Origin: Actinomadura citrea
GTDB taxonomy: Bacteria > Actinomycetota > Actinomycetes > Streptosporangiales > Streptosporangiaceae
Assembly (NCBI RefSeq): GCF_013409045.1
Contig: NZ_JACCBT010000001.1
Span: 5,208,001 to 5,272,000 of the forward strand
Direction of reading: 5' to 3'
Length of the DNA stretch: 64,000 bases
Below the pieces are notes generated by a model. The model had not been told where the DNA came from, made no database searches, and saw only the letters and a list, made by a program, of their open reading frames with translations. A program made the position numbers and the translations under genes. Position 1 is the first letter of the stretch. The number at the start of each line of letters is the position of its first letter. This document shows, one piece after another, positions 34,120 through 42,263 of the stretch.

Positions 34120-34203
34120 TTGTATGCAATCCAGAGTCATCTGCAGGATTGTCCTGGGAAGTCTCTTGTGTCAAGGCTCACGTTCCGCCTATGTTGCATG
34201 CAA
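34120..34203. promoter_or_regulatory. Two GntR/FCD-type operators in the divergent promoter region
   Basis: TTGTATGCAA (34120-34129) and TTGCATGCAA (34194-34203, a perfect palindrome) share the TTGyATGCAA core typical of FadR/FCD-family operators. The first touches the ribosome binding site of the lyase gene and the second ends 19 bp before the regulator start. Centres are 74 bp apart (seven helical turns), which would allow looping. Autoregulation and control of both directions are likely. Confidence 0.65.
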
Positions 34204-34222
34204 TCGATCGAGGGAGGTTCGG

Positions 34223-34942
34223 ATGGTCCGTGCCGTGGACCGTGTCTACACACGGCTGCGCGCCGACATCCTGGCCGGCGTCCACCCACCCGGGGCACGA
34301 CTCGGCGAGGCCGAGCTGGCCGAGGCCACCGGCTCCAGCCGGACGCCCGTCCGGGAGGCGCTGCGGCGGCTGGAGGTCGAGGGCCTGGTGGAGGTCCTGC
34401 CGCACCGCGGCGCGCGGGTCCCGGACTGGACGCCGGAGGACCTGGAGGAGATCTACGACCTGCGGATGCTGCTGGAGAGCGCCGCCGCGGGTCGCGCCGC
34501 CACCCGCGTGACCGCCGCGGACCTGGACCGGATGGACGAGCTGTGCCGCCTGATGGAGGCGGCCGTCGAACCGGGCCCCGGCCAGGACCTGGACCGGGTC
34601 GCCGAGTTCAACGCCGAGTTCCACGACATCGTCCGCGCCGCCGCCTCCAGCGGCCGGCTCGTGTCCATGCTCAACGCGGTGGTGCAGCTCCCGCTCGTGA
34701 TGCGGACCTTCCACCGCTACTCCCCCGCCGACCTCGCCCGCAGTTCCGCGCACCACCGGGAGTTGGCCGCCGCGCTGCGCGCCCGCGACGGGACGTGGGC
34801 CGAGTCGGTGATGCGGGCGCACGTGCTCGCCGCGAAGGCGGTGCTCCTGCGCGCCGCCCGCGCCCCGGACGACCGGGACGATCCGAGCAAGTGGAACGAC
34901 CCGAGCAACCGGAACGACGACACGGAAACGAGGACCGGCTAG
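34223..34942 (+). CDS. GntR-family regulator, FCD (FadR) subgroup
   Basis: A 239-residue repressor with a winged helix at about 1-70 (GEAELAEATGSSRTPVREAL) and an all-helical FCD ligand domain at about 80-215 (LRMLLESAAAGRAA, EFNAEFHDIVRAAA, SSAHHRELAAAL), whose Asp/His residues usually bind a metal and an organic acid. The C-terminal 20 residues are an Asp/Asn-rich tail with the repeated pattern DDPS-KWN-DPS-NRN and look like a small local duplication. AGGGAGG precedes the ATG at 34223. It heads the operon with the CoA-transferase, which starts right after its stop. The effector is probably an acid of the pathway. Confidence 0.9.
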   Translation: MVRAVDRVYTRLRADILAGVHPPGARLGEAELAEATGSSRTPVREALRRLEVEGLVEVLPHRGARVPDWTPEDLEEIYDLRMLLESAAAGRAATRVTAADLDRMDELCRLMEAAVEPGPGQDLDRVAEFNAEFHDIVRAAASSGRLVSMLNAVVQLPLVMRTFHRYSPADLARSSAHHRELAAALRARDGTWAESVMRAHVLAAKAVLLRAARAPDDRDDPSKWNDPSNRNDDTETRTG

Positions 34943-36166
34943 ATGTCAACGCACGACGGCGCCGCGCCGGACACCAGGGGCCCGCTCGCCGACCTCCGCG
35001 TCGTGGAGATGGGGCAGCTGCTCGCCGGACCGTTCTGCGGCCAGCTGCTCGGCGACTTCGGCGCGGAAGTGATCAAGCTGGAGTCGCCCGGCGCCGGCGA
35101 CCCGATGCGCCAGTGGGGGCGGGAGAAGCCGCACGGCAAGTCCCTGTGGTGGCCGGTGGTCGCCCGCAACAAGAAGTCGGTGACCTGCGACCTGCGCACC
35201 CCCGAGGGCCAGGACCTCGCCCGGCGGATCATCGAGCGCGCCGACATCGTGGTCGAGAACTTCCGGCCCGGCACGCTGGAGCGCTGGGGCATGGACTTCG
35301 ACCGGCTCCGCGAGACGAACCACGGCCTGGTCCTGGTGCGCGTGTCCGGGTTCGGGCAGACCGGCCCCTACGCCCCCCGCGCCGGGTACGGGTCGATCGG
35401 CGAGGCGATGGGCGGCATCCGCTACGTGACCGGCGATCCCGGCGGCGCGCCCGCCCGCGCCGGGATCTCGCTGGGCGACTCGCTGGCGGCGGTGTTCGCC
35501 ACGATCGGCGCGCTCGTCGCCGTCCACCACCGGAACGTCACCGGACGCGGCCAGGTCGTCGACTCGGCCATCTACGAGGCGGTGCTGGCGATGATGGAGT
35601 CGCTGCTGCCCGAGTGGGCGGTCGCCGGGTACCAGCGCGAGCGGACCGGATCCGTGCTGCCCAACGTCTCGCCCAGCAACGTCTACCCGACCGCGTCGGG
35701 CGAGATGATCCTGATCGCCGCCAACCAGGACACCGTGTTCGGCCGGCTCGCCAGGACGATGGGCAGGCCCGAACTGAGCGCCGACCCCCGGTACGCCGGG
35801 CACGCCGACCGGGGCCGGAACATGGCCGAGCTCGACGAGATCATCTCGGCCTGGTCGGCCCGGATCGAGACGGAGGACCTGCTGGAGCGGCTGCACGCCG
35901 GCGGCGTCCCGGCCGGCCGCATCTACACCGCCAAGGACATGTTCGACGATCCCCACTTCGCCGCCCGCGAGGCGATCGTGCGCCTCGTCCACCCGGACTT
36001 CGGCGAGCTCCCGATGCACAACGCGTTCCCCAGGCTCAGCGAGACCCCGGGGGCGGTCCGCCGGCCCGGCCCCGGGCTCGGCGAGCACAACCGGGAGGTC
36101 TACGGCGGCCTCCTGGACCTACCAGAAGACGAGATCGCCGCGCTGTCGGAGCGCGGCGTCATCTGA
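34943..36166 (+). CDS. Class III (CaiB/Frc-type) CoA-transferase
   Basis: A 407-residue family III CoA-transferase, moving CoA from an acyl-CoA donor to a carboxylate acceptor in the cytoplasm. LRVVEMGQLLAGPFCGQLLGDFGAEVIKLE is the conserved N-terminal region (read as two consecutive short motifs, LRVVEMGQLLAGP and LLGDFGAEVIKLE). VENFRPGTLERWG follows, and the catalytic aspartate is Asp179 in ISLGDSLAA. The ATG directly abuts the regulator's TAG stop. Together with the divergent HMG-CoA-lyase-like enzyme it suggests that an organic acid is activated and cleaved. Which acid is unknown. Confidence 0.9.
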   Translation: MSTHDGAAPDTRGPLADLRVVEMGQLLAGPFCGQLLGDFGAEVIKLESPGAGDPMRQWGREKPHGKSLWWPVVARNKKSVTCDLRTPEGQDLARRIIERADIVVENFRPGTLERWGMDFDRLRETNHGLVLVRVSGFGQTGPYAPRAGYGSIGEAMGGIRYVTGDPGGAPARAGISLGDSLAAVFATIGALVAVHHRNVTGRGQVVDSAIYEAVLAMMESLLPEWAVAGYQRERTGSVLPNVSPSNVYPTASGEMILIAANQDTVFGRLARTMGRPELSADPRYAGHADRGRNMAELDEIISAWSARIETEDLLERLHAGGVPAGRIYTAKDMFDDPHFAAREAIVRLVHPDFGELPMHNAFPRLSETPGAVRRPGPGLGEHNREVYGGLLDLPEDEIAALSERGVI

Positions 36167-36186
36167 GCACAGCACCGGGAGAGCAG

Positions 36187-38250
36187 ATGGGTTATCGACT
36201 GGGCGTCGACGTGGGCGGCACGTTCACCGACGTGCTGCTGGTCGACGAGCGGACCGGCGTCAGCCACCGCGCCAAGACGGCGTCCACTCCGGCCGACCAG
36301 TCGGAGGGCGTGCTCAACGGCATCCGCAAGGTGTGCCGGGACGCCGGGATCGAGATGCACGAGGTGGCGCACGTCCTGCACGGCACCACCGTGGCGACCA
36401 ACGCGATCCTCCAGGGCCGGGGCGCGCGGGTCGGGCTGGTGACCACCGAGGGGTTCCGGCAGGTCCTGCAGATCGGCCGGTCGTTCGTCCCCGGCGGCCT
36501 CGCCGGCTGGATCATCTGGCCGAAGCCCGAGCCGCTGGCCCGGCTGGAGCACACCGTGGAGATCCCTGGCCGGATCGCCGCCGACGGCACGGTCGTCGCC
36601 CCGCTGGACGAGGACCGCGCGCGTGCGGAGCTGCGGCGGCTCGGCGGGGCCGGCATCGAGGCGCTGACGGTCTCGCTGATCAACTCCTACGCGAACGACG
36701 CGCACGAGCGGCGGGTGGCCGAACTGGCCGCCGAGGAGCTGCCCGGGGTGCCGGTGTCGCTGTCCAGCCATGTCCTGCCGGAGATGCGGGAGTACGAGCG
36801 CACCGTCACCACCGTGGCGAACAGCTATGTGCAGCCCGAGGTGTCCCGCTACGTGGGCAACCTGGACCGGTCGCTGAGCGGCAGCGGGATCGACGCGCCG
36901 CTGTCGGTGCTGCGCAGCGACGGCGGGCTGACCAAGGCCGCCAAGGCGGCCGAGGACCCGGTGTCGCTGCTGCTGTCCGGCCCGGCCGGCGGGGTGACGG
37001 GGGCGGTCTGGTTCGCCGAGCAGGCCGGGTTCCCCGACTTCCTCACCTTCGACATGGGCGGCACGTCCACCGACGTGGCGCTGGTGCTCGGCGGGCGCCC
37101 CCGGATCGGCCGGGAGACCACCGTCGGCGACCTCACCGTCCGCGCCACCAGCGTGGACGTCCGCACGGTCGGCGCGGGCGGCGGCTCGATCGCGCACGTC
37201 CCGGAGCTGACCAGGGCGCTGCGGGTCGGCCCGCAGTCGGCGGGCGCCGACCCCGGCCCGGCCGCCTACGGGGCGGGCGGCACCGACCCGACCGTGACCG
37301 ACGCCAACGTCGTGCTCGGCCACCTTCCGACGCGGCTCGCCGGCGGGGAGATCGCCCTGGACGCCGAGGCCGCCCGCAAGGCGATGCGCTCCGTCGCCGA
37401 CGCGATGGGCCTGCCGAGCGTCGAGGCGGCGGCGGCCGGCGTGATCGACATCGTCAACGAGAACATGCTCGGCGCGCTCCGCCTGATCAGCGTCCGGCAG
37501 GGCTACGACCCCCGCGACTTCGCGCTGATGTCGTTCGGCGGCGCGGGCCCGCTGCACGCCAACGCGCTCGGCCGGCTGACCGGCTCCTGGCCGGTGATCG
37601 TGCCGCCGTCGCCGGGCGTCCTGTGCGCCTACGGGGACGCGACCACCTGCCCGCGCGACGAGAGCGCCCGCACGATGGTGCGCCGCTTCTCCACCCTCGA
37701 CGACGACGAGCTGCGCGCCGCGCTCGCCGAACTGGCCGACGCCGCCGCCGGGCGGCTGGAGGCGGAGGGCGTGCCGCGCGAGAGCCAGACCGCGACGTAC
37801 CAGATCGACCTGCGCTACCACGGGCAGGGCTTCGAGATCCCGGTCGAGCTGGACCGTGCCACTGTCGACGGCGACCTGCTGGCCGGCCTCGGCGCCGCGT
37901 TCGACGCCGAGCACGAGCGGCTGTTCTCCTTCCTGCTCGGCAACGAACGCGAGGTGATCAACCTGCGGGTCACGGTGAGCGGGCCGCGCCCGGAGGTCGC
38001 CTGGCGCGTGCTGCCGGAGGGGTCGGGCGACCCGTCCGCCGCGCTCGTCCGCGAGACCGAGGTGTGGATGGACGGCGCCACGACGTCCGCCCGCGTCTAC
38101 GACCGTTCCCGGCTGCTCTCAGGGGACGTCGTGGCCGGACCGGCCGTGGTGGTCGAGATGGACTCCACCACCCTCGTGCTGGCCGGGCACGCCGCGACCG
38201 TGCACCCGAGCGGCAGCCTGCTGATCCGTCCGCTGAACGAGGAGGGCTGA
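36187..38250 (+). CDS. Hydantoinase/oxoprolinase subunit A (HyuA family)
   Basis: A 687-residue ATP-dependent amidohydrolase subunit of the HyuA/oxoprolinase family. The N-terminus YRLGVDVGGTFTDVLLVDE is the nucleotide-binding start and HGTTVATNAILQGRG follows. The second ATP fold contains FDMGGTSTDVALV, VGAGGGSIA and GPQSAGADPGP. GGAG precedes the ATG at 36187. Its stop overlaps the subunit B start as TGATG. Members open hydantoin, 5-oxoproline or N-methylhydantoin rings, while some related proteins carboxylate ketones. The downstream carbamoylase-like hydrolase favours a hydantoin-type substrate here. Confidence 0.9.
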   Translation: MGYRLGVDVGGTFTDVLLVDERTGVSHRAKTASTPADQSEGVLNGIRKVCRDAGIEMHEVAHVLHGTTVATNAILQGRGARVGLVTTEGFRQVLQIGRSFVPGGLAGWIIWPKPEPLARLEHTVEIPGRIAADGTVVAPLDEDRARAELRRLGGAGIEALTVSLINSYANDAHERRVAELAAEELPGVPVSLSSHVLPEMREYERTVTTVANSYVQPEVSRYVGNLDRSLSGSGIDAPLSVLRSDGGLTKAAKAAEDPVSLLLSGPAGGVTGAVWFAEQAGFPDFLTFDMGGTSTDVALVLGGRPRIGRETTVGDLTVRATSVDVRTVGAGGGSIAHVPELTRALRVGPQSAGADPGPAAYGAGGTDPTVTDANVVLGHLPTRLAGGEIALDAEAARKAMRSVADAMGLPSVEAAAAGVIDIVNENMLGALRLISVRQGYDPRDFALMSFGGAGPLHANALGRLTGSWPVIVPPSPGVLCAYGDATTCPRDESARTMVRRFSTLDDDELRAALAELADAAAGRLEAEGVPRESQTATYQIDLRYHGQGFEIPVELDRATVDGDLLAGLGAAFDAEHERLFSFLLGNEREVINLRVTVSGPRPEVAWRVLPEGSGDPSAALVRETEVWMDGATTSARVYDRSRLLSGDVVAGPAVVVEMDSTTLVLAGHAATVHPSGSLLIRPLNEEG

Positions 38251-40151
38251 TGGCCGAGATCCTGCAGACCGCGACCGCGCCGGCCGGCCGCGTCGACGTC
38301 GACCCGGTGACCCTGGACATCATCGAGAACGCGCTGCGCAACGCCCGCCACGAGATGGACGAGGTGCTGTTCCGCACCGCGCTGTCCCCGGGCATCCGCG
38401 AGCAGCACGACGAGTTCCCGCTGATCGCCGGTCCGTCGGGGAAGATGGTCGTCGGCCAGTTCGGGCTCTCGGTGCCCGACTTCCTGGAGAACTTCGACGG
38501 GACGATCGGCGAGGGCGACATCCTGATGACGTCCGACCCGTACGCGTGCGGCGCGGCGATCAGCCACGCCAACGACTGGCTGCTGGTGGTGCCGATCTTC
38601 CACGAGGGCCGGCTGGTCGGCTGGTCCTCGATGTTCGGGCACATGTCGGACGTGGGCGGCAAGACGCCCAGCTCGATGCCCGCCGACGCCCGCACCATCT
38701 ACGAGGAGGGCGTGGTCGTCCCGCCGTTCAAGCTGTACGAGGGCGGCCGGCTGAACGAGCCGGCGCTGCGCATCATCCTCAACCAGGTGCGCATGCCCGA
38801 CTGGAACCGGGCCGACCTGAACGGCCTGGTCGCCGCGTGCACCACGGCCGCCCGGCGGGTCTCCGAACTGTGCGCCCGGTTCGGCGTCGAGACCTACCTG
38901 TCGGCGCTGGACGCCCTGCTCGACCGCAACTACCAGGCCATGAAGGTCCTGCTGGCCACCCTCTTCGAGGACGGCCGGACGCTGGAGTTCGCCGACTACA
39001 TCTGCGACGACGGCTGCGGGTACGGCCCGTACGAACTGAAGATCTCACTCACCCGGACCGGCGAGAAGATCCATCTGGACTTCTCCCACGCGGCTCCGCA
39101 GGCCGTCGGGCCGGTCAACTACTTCATCAACGAGAACCTCGTCCGGATGTTCTTCGGGATCTACGTGATCACCGTCGCGGACCCGCAGATCCTCTGGAAC
39201 GACGGCTTCTACCCGCTGATCGACGTGACGATCCCGGAGGACTCGTTCTGGAAGCCGCGCCACCCGGCCGCGCTGAACGCCCGCAACCACGGCATCGGCC
39301 GGGTGTTCGACCTGTTCGGCGGGCTGCTCGGCCAGACCAACCCGGAGATCCTCAACGCGGCCGGCTTCTCGTCCTCGCCGCACTTCATGTACTCGGGCCA
39401 CTACGGCTCGGGGCCGCGCGAGGGCGAGTGGTTCCAGCTGTACTCGATCGGGTTCGGCGGTGTGCCGGGACGCCCCGTCGGGGACGGCCCGGACGGGCAC
39501 TCGCTGTGGCCGTCGTTCGTCAACATCCCCTGCGAGTACCTGGAGTCGTACTACCCGCTGCGCGTCGAGCGGTGGGAGACGATCGCCGACTCCGGCGGCG
39601 CGGGCCTGCACCGGGGCGGCAACGGGGTCGACGTCGCGTACTGCTTCGAGGAGCCCGGCACGATCGCGATCCACGACGACCGCTGGCTCACCTACCCGTG
39701 GGGGGTGAACGGCGGACGTCCGGGCGAGCGGGGCCGCAAGTGGATCGAACGGGCGGACGGCACCCGGGAGGTGCTGCCCAGCAAGATCCACGACGTCGTG
39801 GTCGGGCCCGGGGACGTCCTGCACTTCGTGACCTGGGGCGGCGGCGGATGGGGCGACCCCCTCGCCCGTCCCGCCGAACTGGTCGCACTGGAGGTCCTGC
39901 GCGGCCTGGTCACCGCGGACGGCGCCCGCGCCGGCTACGGGGTCGTCTGCACCGCCGAGGGCGTCCTCGACGAGGAGGCCACCGACCTGCTGCGGGCGAG
40001 GATGGCCGAGGAGCGGACAGAGATCCCGGTCTTCGACATGGGCCCGCCGCTGGCGGAGATCCTCGCCCGCTGCGAGGAGGAGACGGGCCTTCCCGCGCCG
40101 CGCCCGCCGGTCGACGTCCGGTCCGCCGCCGCGCTGCGGGACCGCCGGTGA
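38250..40151 (+). CDS. Hydantoinase/oxoprolinase subunit B (HyuB family)
   Basis: A 633-residue partner of subunit A. It opens with DPVTLDIIENALRNARHEMD and contains MTSDPYACGAAISHANDW, GHMSDVGGKTPSSM with probable metal-binding His and Asp, and the late RGGNGVDVAYCFEEPGT and GGGWGDPL motifs typical of HyuB. About 50 extra residues follow at the C-terminus. Start overlaps the hyuA stop (TGATG) and its own stop overlaps the amidase GTG (GTGA), so the three proteins are probably made in fixed ratio. With subunit A it forms the ATP-dependent ring-opening enzyme. Confidence 0.9.
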   Translation: MAEILQTATAPAGRVDVDPVTLDIIENALRNARHEMDEVLFRTALSPGIREQHDEFPLIAGPSGKMVVGQFGLSVPDFLENFDGTIGEGDILMTSDPYACGAAISHANDWLLVVPIFHEGRLVGWSSMFGHMSDVGGKTPSSMPADARTIYEEGVVVPPFKLYEGGRLNEPALRIILNQVRMPDWNRADLNGLVAACTTAARRVSELCARFGVETYLSALDALLDRNYQAMKVLLATLFEDGRTLEFADYICDDGCGYGPYELKISLTRTGEKIHLDFSHAAPQAVGPVNYFINENLVRMFFGIYVITVADPQILWNDGFYPLIDVTIPEDSFWKPRHPAALNARNHGIGRVFDLFGGLLGQTNPEILNAAGFSSSPHFMYSGHYGSGPREGEWFQLYSIGFGGVPGRPVGDGPDGHSLWPSFVNIPCEYLESYYPLRVERWETIADSGGAGLHRGGNGVDVAYCFEEPGTIAIHDDRWLTYPWGVNGGRPGERGRKWIERADGTREVLPSKIHDVVVGPGDVLHFVTWGGGGWGDPLARPAELVALEVLRGLVTADGARAGYGVVCTAEGVLDEEATDLLRARMAEERTEIPVFDMGPPLAEILARCEEETGLPAPRPPVDVRSAAALRDRR

Positions 40152-40798
40152 GCGACGACCTCGCCGCCGGCTACCGCGCCTCGGGATTCGGCCGCGGCCT
40201 CGGCTGCGGCCGGTCGCCGGCGGTGCTGGCCGTGGACCTCGTCCGCGCCTACCTGGTGGACGGGTCGCCGCTGCGCGCCCCGGTCGAGGAAGCGGTGGCC
40301 GCCGCCGCGACCCTCGTCGACGCGGGCCGGGCGGCCGGGCTGCCCGTGCTGTTCACGCGGGTGAAGTACCAGCCGGGCGGCGCGGACGGCGGCCTGTTCC
40401 GCCGCAAGATTCCCGCGCTCCGCGTATTCGAGGAAGGGAGCCCCCTCGGCGACTTCGCCGAGGGGGCGGCCCCTCGTGCCGGCGAGACCGTGGTCACCAA
40501 GCAGTACGCCAGCGCGTTCCACGGCACGTCCCTGGCGGCCACCCTGACCGCGTCCGGCATCGACACCGTGCTGGTCTGCGGGCTCACCACCAGCGGCTGC
40601 ATCCGCGCCACCGCGACCGACGCGCTGCAGCACGGGTTCCGCCCGCTGGTGGTGGACGAGGCCTGCGGCGACCGGGACCGCCGCCTGCACGAGGCGAACC
40701 TGCTGGACCTGGGCGCCAAGTACGCCGACGTCCTGTCCCTCGACGAGGCGCTCACCACCGTGCGCGGGTCCTCATCGGGCCGTGGGGAAGGCCATTGA
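40148..40798 (+). CDS. Isochorismatase-fold amidohydrolase, N-carbamoylsarcosine amidase-like
   Basis: A 216-residue cysteine hydrolase. The catalytic triad is visible as Asp30 (VLAVDLVRAY), Lys118 (VVTKQYASAF) and Cys151 in CGLTTSGCIRATATDAL. The cis-peptide region before the cysteine and the TSGC context match N-carbamoylsarcosine amidohydrolases. These cut the ureido group released from N-methylhydantoin to amino acid, CO2 and ammonia. Following hyuAB with a GTGA overlap, it suggests hydantoin ring opening and then carbamoyl hydrolysis. Maleamate-type amidases share the fold, so substrate is not certain. The 3' end overlaps the convergent iolA gene by 27 bp. Confidence 0.85.
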   Translation: MSDDLAAGYRASGFGRGLGCGRSPAVLAVDLVRAYLVDGSPLRAPVEEAVAAAATLVDAGRAAGLPVLFTRVKYQPGGADGGLFRRKIPALRVFEEGSPLGDFAEGAAPRAGETVVTKQYASAFHGTSLAATLTASGIDTVLVCGLTTSGCIRATATDALQHGFRPLVVDEACGDRDRRLHEANLLDLGAKYADVLSLDEALTTVRGSSSGRGEGH

Positions 40799-42253
40799 GG
40801 ATGCCCCGTCGGCCACGACGGGGGCGGGCCACCGGGACGTGACGGCCTTGGCGCGCGTGTAGAAGCGCACCCCTTCGGCCCCGTGGACGTGGGTGTCACC
40901 GAACAGGGACGCCTTCCAGCCGCCGAAGGAGTAGAACGCCATCGGCACCGGGATGGGGACGTTCACCCCGATCATCCCGACGTGCACGGCCCGCTGGAAC
41001 CGCCGCGCCGCCTCTCCGGACGAGGTGAAGATCGCCGTCCCGTTGCCGTAGGGGTTGGCGTTGATCAGCGCGATCGCCTCGTCGAGCGTCTCGGCGCGCA
41101 GCACCAGCAGGACCGGGCCGAAGATCTCCTCCTGGTAGGCCGCCATGCCGGTGGCGACGCCGTCGAGCAGGCAGGGGCCGACGAAGAACCCGGGGCCGGC
41201 CGCGCCGCGCCCGTCCACGACGAGCTTCGCGCCGGCCCGCTCGGCGTCCTCGACATGGCCGGTGACGCGCTGCCGCGCCGCTTCACTGATCACCGGCCCC
41301 ATCTCGCTCGCCGGGTCGTCGCCCGGCCCGACCCTGATCGCGCGGGCCCGGGCGGCGAGCCGCTCGATCAGCGGGTCCGCGGCGGCCCCGACGGCGACCG
41401 CGACGGACACCGCCATGCAGCGCTGGCCCGCCGATCCGTACGCCGCCGCCGTGATCTGGTCCGCGGCCAGGTCGAGGTCGGCGTCGGGCAGGACCACCGC
41501 GTGGTTCTTCGCGCCGCCGAGGGCCTGCACCCGCTTCCCCGCGGAGCTCGCCGCCTCGTGGACGTGCCGCGCGACGGGCGTGGACCCGACGAACGACACC
41601 GCCGCCACGCCCGGGTGCGTGATCAGCGCGTCGGCGGTCTCGTGGTCGCCGTGCAGCACGTTGAACACCCCGTCCGGCAGCCCGGCCTGCGCGTACAGCT
41701 CGGCGACCAGATTGGACGCCGACGGCACGCGCTCGCTCGGCTTCAGCACGAACGTGTTGCCGCACGCGATGGCGATCGGGTGCATCCACAGCGGGACCAT
41801 GACCGGGAAGTTGAACGGGACGACGCCCGCGCACACGCCGAGCGGCTGCCGGAACGAGAACGCGTCCACCCCCGACGACACCTGGTCGGAGTACTCGCCC
41901 TTGAGCACCTGCGCGATCCCGCAGGCGAACTCGACGACCTCCCGCCCCCGCACGACCTCTCCGCGCGCGTCGTCCAGGACCTTGCCGTGCTCGGCGGTGA
42001 CCAGGCGGGCCAGCTCGTCCTCGTGCCGTTCCAGCAGGTCGCGCAGCGCGAACATGATCTGCGCCCGCCGGCTCAGCGACACCTCGGACCACGACTCGAA
42101 CGCCCGCGCCGCGGCCCCCACCGCCAGGTCGACCTCGGCGCGCCGCCCGAGCACGACCTCGCCCGACTGCAGGCCGGTCGCCGGGTCGTGGACGGCGGCC
42201 GAGGTGCTCCCGCCCACCGGGACACCACCGATCCAGTGCTGGATAGAACGCAT
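40772..42253 (-). CDS. iolA: CoA-acylating methylmalonate/malonate-semialdehyde dehydrogenase
   Basis: A 493-residue aldehyde dehydrogenase of the MmsA/IolA group, which converts malonate semialdehyde to acetyl-CoA (inositol pathway) or methylmalonate semialdehyde to propionyl-CoA (valine pathway). The catalytic Cys279 is in GSAGQRCMAV. VPFNFPVMVPLWM and the FGGWKASLFGD ending are typical of the CoA-dependent subgroup; the general-base Glu found in hydrolytic family members is replaced in ALGGAKNH. It ends the iol operon, 10 bp after iolD, which supports the inositol role. Confidence 0.92.
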   Translation of the reverse strand: MRSIQHWIGGVPVGGSTSAAVHDPATGLQSGEVVLGRRAEVDLAVGAAARAFESWSEVSLSRRAQIMFALRDLLERHEDELARLVTAEHGKVLDDARGEVVRGREVVEFACGIAQVLKGEYSDQVSSGVDAFSFRQPLGVCAGVVPFNFPVMVPLWMHPIAIACGNTFVLKPSERVPSASNLVAELYAQAGLPDGVFNVLHGDHETADALITHPGVAAVSFVGSTPVARHVHEAASSAGKRVQALGGAKNHAVVLPDADLDLAADQITAAAYGSAGQRCMAVSVAVAVGAAADPLIERLAARARAIRVGPGDDPASEMGPVISEAARQRVTGHVEDAERAGAKLVVDGRGAAGPGFFVGPCLLDGVATGMAAYQEEIFGPVLLVLRAETLDEAIALINANPYGNGTAIFTSSGEAARRFQRAVHVGMIGVNVPIPVPMAFYSFGGWKASLFGDTHVHGAEGVRFYTRAKAVTSRWPAPVVADGASSMAFPTAR

Positions 42254-42263
42254 CAGGTTCCTT

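Noticed and set aside
33499..36186. Long frame leading into the HyuA gene, as if a large fusion
   Set aside because: It runs antisense over the lyase and out of frame over the regulator and CoA-transferase; HyuA similarity starts at 36187 with a ribosome binding site.
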